Source: Myxococcales bacterium (GTDB lineage: Bacteria; Myxococcota; UBA796; SXON01). Taken from it: DNA of 64,000 bases. The notes beneath the pieces were generated by a model. The model saw only the letters and a list, made by a program, of their open reading frames with translations. It searched no databases and was not told the DNA's origin. Numbering within the stretch: the stretch's first letter is position 1; every line of letters starts with the position of its first letter. Made by a program: the position numbers and the translations under genes. The stretch lies in assembly GCA_009692585.1 (NCBI GenBank), contig SHYX01000021.1, positions 18,963 through 82,962 of the forward strand, written 5' to 3'. Positions 60,833 to 64,000 of the stretch are shown piece by piece.

Positions 60833-63063
60833 TAGCCCGCCTTGGCCTTGGCTCGCGCCATCACCGCTTCGAACTCCGGCGCCTCGACGAACCCCACCGT
60901 GCGTTCCAGGACCGATCCGTCCGGCCGGACGAACACCACCGTGGGCAGTCCCATCACCCCGTACTTCTTCTGCACGGCAAGCACGACGGGATCGGCCTTG
61001 TCGGTGCAATCGATCATCACCGTCACGAACCCCTCGGACGCCGCGACCACCCCCGGCTGTGTGTAGGTCAGCTTCTCCATCTCGTGGCAGGCCGCGCACC
61101 ACTCGGCGGTGAAGTCGATCATCAGCGGCTTGCCCCCGGCCGACGCCGACGCGGCCAGACCGGCCTCCTCGGTCGCGAGCCAGGTGATGCCGGGCCCCGA
61201 CGGCGCCAGGGTGCCCGTCGTCGGCGCCGCGCCGACCGCCGCCGGCCGAGGGAGCAGGAACCCGGAGGTCATCAGCGACCCGATGAGCAGCCACGCGCCC
61301 ACCAGGAGCGCCACCAGCGTGTAGAGCTGTCGGACGCGCGAAACCCAGAACCCCTCGTCGTCGGCGGGGTCCGGCCAGGCAAACACCCCGGTGATCAGCA
61401 GCGTGCCCGCCGTCAGGAGCGCGACCTGGAGGTCGGTGAACAGCGTCTTGGTGAAGAAGATGGCCATCAACAGGAGCACCGGCCCGAAGGCCTTCTTCAC
61501 CAGTGCCATCCAGGCGCCGCGCTTCGGGATCGCCGAGATGGCGACCCCGGCGACCAGGAAGATCATCCCCATGCCGGTCGAGAACGCGGCCATCAACACC
61601 GCGCCCAGGCCGATCTGGCCCTCGGTGGCGATCTTGCTGAGGATCGCGATCACCACCGGTCCGCTGCACGGGCCGGCGAGCACGCCCCCGATCATGCCGA
61701 AGACGACGGAGACCCCGTACCCACCGCGCTTTTCGTAGCCCGAGACGCGGCTCTGGATGAAGCCGGGCACCTGGATATCGAAGAACCCGAACATCGAGAG
61801 CGACAGGCCGACGAAGAGCACGCCGATCCCACCGACGAGGTAGGGATTCTGCATCTGGCTGCCGAACAGACCGCCGGTCATCCCCATGACCACGCCGAGC
61901 CCGGTGTACACCAGGGTCTGCCCGAGCGTGTAGGCCAGGGCCAGGGAAAACGCCTCGAACTTGGTGGTCGCCCCGCGGGCCCCGATGATCGCCATGGTGA
62001 TGGGGACCATCGGCAAAACGCAGGGCGTGAACGACACCGCCACCCCTGCCATGAAGCAGAGGACGAGGAGGAAGAGCAGTCCCTTTTCGGCCGCCGCCGC
62101 GAACGCGTCGGGCGGCGGGTCCTCGCTGGCCGCGGTCGCGGGCACCGGCGACGGCGGGTGAGCCGCCGGCGCCGGGTCGACCAGCGTCGCCGGGTCCGGC
62201 AGCGTCGCCACCTGCCCGGCCGGGAGCACCACCACCGGAACCTTCACCGCCTCGGTGGTGGGTCTCCGGCACAGCTTGACCCCCTCACAGGCCTGGTACG
62301 CGAAATCGACCGTCACCGCGGCCGGACCCTCGGGCCCGGTGATCGGCGCCACCACGGTGAAGTCGGCGACGAAGTCTTCCCGGAAGGTGCCGTCTTCGAC
62401 CTTTCCGCTCGGGGTCGCGGGCGGCATGACCAATTCACCGACCGCGTAGCCAGCAGGCTCGCTGACGTGGAGGCCGACGAACATCTTGTTGATGTGCCAG
62501 TCGCCCTGCAGATCGACGTGGACGGCCACGGTACCGTCGGCGGATCGTGCCGCCGTGAACAGCGCCGCCGGCGCCTCGGGGGGGGCCGCCTGGGCCACGC
62601 CGATGCCCGCGACCGGCACGATTCCCGCCACCGAGACCGTCGAGGTCAGGGCATCCTCGCGTGCCGGGTAACAGAGCCCGTCCCGACAGGCCTGGTGCCG
62701 CACCAGGAGCTTCACGGTGTAGGTCCGGGGCGACCCTTCGGGGAGAGTCAGGGGCAACGACAGCACGGTGTCGCCGGGCTCGTAGACCTCCCGCTGCCGG
62801 GTCGGATTCGCGGGGTCGGCGACGAGCTTTCCCGGGGGCTCCACCACGGCGCCCGCCACGAGCCCATCGGCATCCACCACCTCGATCGCCACCATCTCGG
62901 CGTAGACGTGCGCGCCGGGCGGCACCAGCAGGTGCACCGGAAGGTCGATGGTGGCGCCCGCCGACGCCAACACGTCGGCGACTTCTACTCGGACCGGCGA
63001 CTCCTCGGCGAAGGCGGCCGCGGTGAGAAAAGCGAAGGCGGCAGCGAACACAGGCACCCCCAC
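60832..63063 (-). CDS. dsbD: DsbD-type protein-disulfide reductase with duplicated N-terminal domain
   Basis: 743 residues. Moves electrons from cytosolic thioredoxin across the membrane to periplasmic thiols. After the signal peptide (VFAAAFAFLTAAAFAE) come two alpha-domain-like halves, each with a Cys pair: HQACRDGLCYPA near residue 125 and YQACEGVKLCRRP near residue 260. The membrane domain of about eight spans carries the two conserved Cys (SFTPCVLPMVP and GVLAGPCSGPVV). The C-terminal thioredoxin domain has EWCAACHEME. E. coli DsbD has a single N-terminal domain, so the repeat is notable. The start is GTG 63063. Confidence 0.9.
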   Translation of the reverse strand: MGVPVFAAAFAFLTAAAFAEESPVRVEVADVLASAGATIDLPVHLLVPPGAHVYAEMVAIEVVDADGLVAGAVVEPPGKLVADPANPTRQREVYEPGDTVLSLPLTLPEGSPRTYTVKLLVRHQACRDGLCYPAREDALTSTVSVAGIVPVAGIGVAQAAPPEAPAALFTAARSADGTVAVHVDLQGDWHINKMFVGLHVSEPAGYAVGELVMPPATPSGKVEDGTFREDFVADFTVVAPITGPEGPAAVTVDFAYQACEGVKLCRRPTTEAVKVPVVVLPAGQVATLPDPATLVDPAPAAHPPSPVPATAASEDPPPDAFAAAAEKGLLFLLVLCFMAGVAVSFTPCVLPMVPITMAIIGARGATTKFEAFSLALAYTLGQTLVYTGLGVVMGMTGGLFGSQMQNPYLVGGIGVLFVGLSLSMFGFFDIQVPGFIQSRVSGYEKRGGYGVSVVFGMIGGVLAGPCSGPVVIAILSKIATEGQIGLGAVLMAAFSTGMGMIFLVAGVAISAIPKRGAWMALVKKAFGPVLLLMAIFFTKTLFTDLQVALLTAGTLLITGVFAWPDPADDEGFWVSRVRQLYTLVALLVGAWLLIGSLMTSGFLLPRPAAVGAAPTTGTLAPSGPGITWLATEEAGLAASASAGGKPLMIDFTAEWCAACHEMEKLTYTQPGVVAASEGFVTVMIDCTDKADPVVLAVQKKYGVMGLPTVVFVRPDGSVLERTVGFVEAPEFEAVMARAKAKAG

Positions 63064-63147
63064 AGACGAACCGGGGCGGTGCTAACACGGGCCTGGACCA
63101 AGCGGGATCGACGAACAGGGCGGTCGCAAAGTCCGTGGGCCTCGTGA

Positions 63148-63300
63148 CCGATGACCGATCGACGAGGTCCGATGACCGATGACCGATGACCGAGATTCGG
63201 GAACCGAGCCTCGAAAGCCGAGGTTCGAAAGGTGAAACTCGATTTCCGGCGACCGAGGCTCAATCGCCGAGTCTCGGACCGCGCCCGTCCGATGAACGAG
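63148..63300 (+). repeat. Degenerate short tandem repeats (CGATGAC units)
   Basis: Contains repeated CGATGAC/CGAGGTT-type heptamer-like units, including three consecutive GATGACC units around 63172-63192, then a looser run of CGAG, TTCG and CGATGA motifs. The minus strand reads SVIGH-type repeats for the same reason. The 280-bp gap between dsbD and the four-helix-bundle gene holds nothing else I can recognise. Confidence 0.6.
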
Positions 63301-63340
63301 GTTCGATGAGCGAAGCGCTCGTGTGACTCCAGGAGTCAGA

Positions 63341-63572
63341 GTGGAATACGCCTTCGATCATGAGAATCTCGATGTCTACCGCCTCGCGCTGGAGGTCGCT
63401 CGGGCCTGCCCGCCGTTGCGGATCGCCACCGGGCGGTCGCCACTGCGCGATCAACTCCAACGGTCCGCTGACTCGGTGGTGCTCAACATCGCGGAGGGGC
63501 GGTCCCGCGGCGGCGATGCCGGGCGCAATCACTACAGAATCGCCTCCGGCTCGGCCGCGGAAGCCTGCGCGC
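63341..63572 (+). pseudogene. Four-helix-bundle (S23/IVP-type) protein, 3' truncated by a transposase relic
   Basis: Starts at GTG 63341 with AGGAG six bases upstream. The recognisable part (about 77 residues: AFDHENLDVYRLALEVA, LRDQLQRSADSVVLNIAEGR, GDAGRNHYRIASGSAAEAC) is the first three-quarters of the family encoded within 23S rRNA intervening sequences and elsewhere. At about 63572 the sequence switches to the antisense of a transposase, and the fourth helix is absent. The frame stays open to the window edge by chance. Probably non-functional. Confidence 0.65.
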
Positions 63573-63897
63573 TGGCAGCCCATCGCGTCGATGGTCACCG
63601 AAGGCGCTCCGGGAGCGCCACGATCTCATTCGCTTTCTGCTCACCATGTGGATGGATTTCCCGCCCGACGCCGAGTCGAGGCTGCGCCGGAGGGTCTTGC
63701 CGTCGATCACGACGTGGCCCTCCGTCCACACGGTTCGTAGGCCGGACACCCAGTCGCGGAACCCACTCCTCGTGCGCTACGCCGAAGTCCTCCATCGCCT
63801 CCGCGTCGTCGGCTCCGCTCTTCATCGCCACTATCGCGATGAACCGCACGTCCACGAGGCTGTGGCGCAGGCCCCGGTGCTCGGAGGCGTCGGCCAT
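63572..63897 (-). mobile_element. Decayed ISAs1-family transposase fragment
   Basis: Pieces of an ISAs1-type transposase lie in order on the minus strand in different frames. The N-terminal DBD-like segment RHSLVDVRFIAIVAMKSGAD with AMEDFGVAHEEW comes first (63790-63870), then VVIDGKTLRRSLDSASGGKS (63660-63730), KANEIVALPERL (63600-63640) and TIDAMGCQ, which holds the second catalytic Asp (near 63590). Internal deletions and frame changes separate them, and the 3' half is missing at the four-helix-bundle junction. No terminal inverted repeats were recognised. Confidence 0.75.
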
Positions 63898-64000
63898 GGT
63901 CTACCTCGCGGCGGACGGGACGACGCCGCGGCCAGTAGATCAGAATTCACGGCGTTGGTCGATCCCCAGGGGAGCCACCGATGACTTTGCGATCGCCCTG

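Noticed and set aside
1..64000. CRISPR arrays, tRNA and rRNA genes
   Set aside because: No regular direct repeats with spacers, no cloverleaf-like sequence ending in a T-loop pattern, and no rRNA-like blocks were recognised by eye.

Overview
The window is GC-rich bacterial DNA with densely packed genes, frequent 1-4 nt ATGA/TGATG overlaps and many exported proteins. Several traits point to a myxobacterium-like member of Myxococcota (former Deltaproteobacteria): a Ser/Thr kinase fused to an AAA/TPR module, MopE-type putative metal-binding repeats, thrombospondin type-3 calcium repeats, Asp-box propellers, FG-GAP repeats, and C-terminal tails of the MYXO-CTERM kind (Cys, hydrophobic segment, Arg cluster). 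This assignment is inferred from gene content. No rRNA, tRNA or CRISPR array was recognised.

Layout. 1-4.3 kb: a kinase cut by the left edge, preceded by an Ala/Lys-rich protein. 4.3-10.5 kb: mtnA, a hypothetical gene coupled to an LpxH-like phosphoesterase, engB, a type-3-repeat/VWA lipoprotein and rlmE. 10.9-24.6 kb: a large Asp-box exported protein, then the arginine region: argG, a fatty-acid desaturase, a lipoprotein, an uncharacterised P-loop gene overlapping argC, argD and an acetylornithine-type carbamoyltransferase, a RegB-like histidine kinase on the other strand, then argB-argH. Use of an acetylornithine carbamoyltransferase implies that acetyl groups stay on the intermediates until after carbamoylation. 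24.5-38.6 kb: a lipoprotein, a class I aminotransferase, a MoxR/VWA pair, an OmpA protein followed by a type-3-repeat protein, a dienelactone hydrolase, a hyper-acidic small protein, a JAMM-DinG helicase fusion, and murG with a lipoprotein.

38.6-48 kb, almost all on the minus strand: a glycosyltransferase, an SRPBCC protein, a RecG-like protein whose ATPase motifs are all altered, greA, then pyrR-pyrB-pyrC' (the last lacking dihydroorotase metal ligands) and lepA. 48-49.3 kb is a damaged stretch: a frameshifted FG-GAP/MopE gene whose N-terminus abuts a gene fragment on the other strand. 49.3-59.4 kb is an envelope/polysaccharide region: HExxH metallopeptidase, O-antigen-ligase-like polymerase with TPRs, Wzc-like tyrosine autokinase, alkaline-phosphatase-superfamily enzyme, methyltransferase and B12-binding radical SAM protein. 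59.5-63.1 kb: a lamin-tail lipoprotein and a coupled dsbD / DUF1279-like / lipoprotein operon. 63.1-64 kb: degenerate short repeats, a truncated four-helix-bundle (S23-type) gene and a decayed ISAs1-like transposase.

Most noteworthy: (i) a two-hairpin intergenic element occurring twice, 40 kb apart, each time filling the gap between a stop codon and the next start; (ii) the RecG-like probable pseudo-helicase next to greA; (iii) the JAMM-DinG fusion with an incomplete Fe-S cysteine set; (iv) the P-loop gene translationally coupled to argC; (v) the chimeric, frameshifted locus at 48.1-49.3 kb. I did not find a clear multi-gene system of a wholly new kind.
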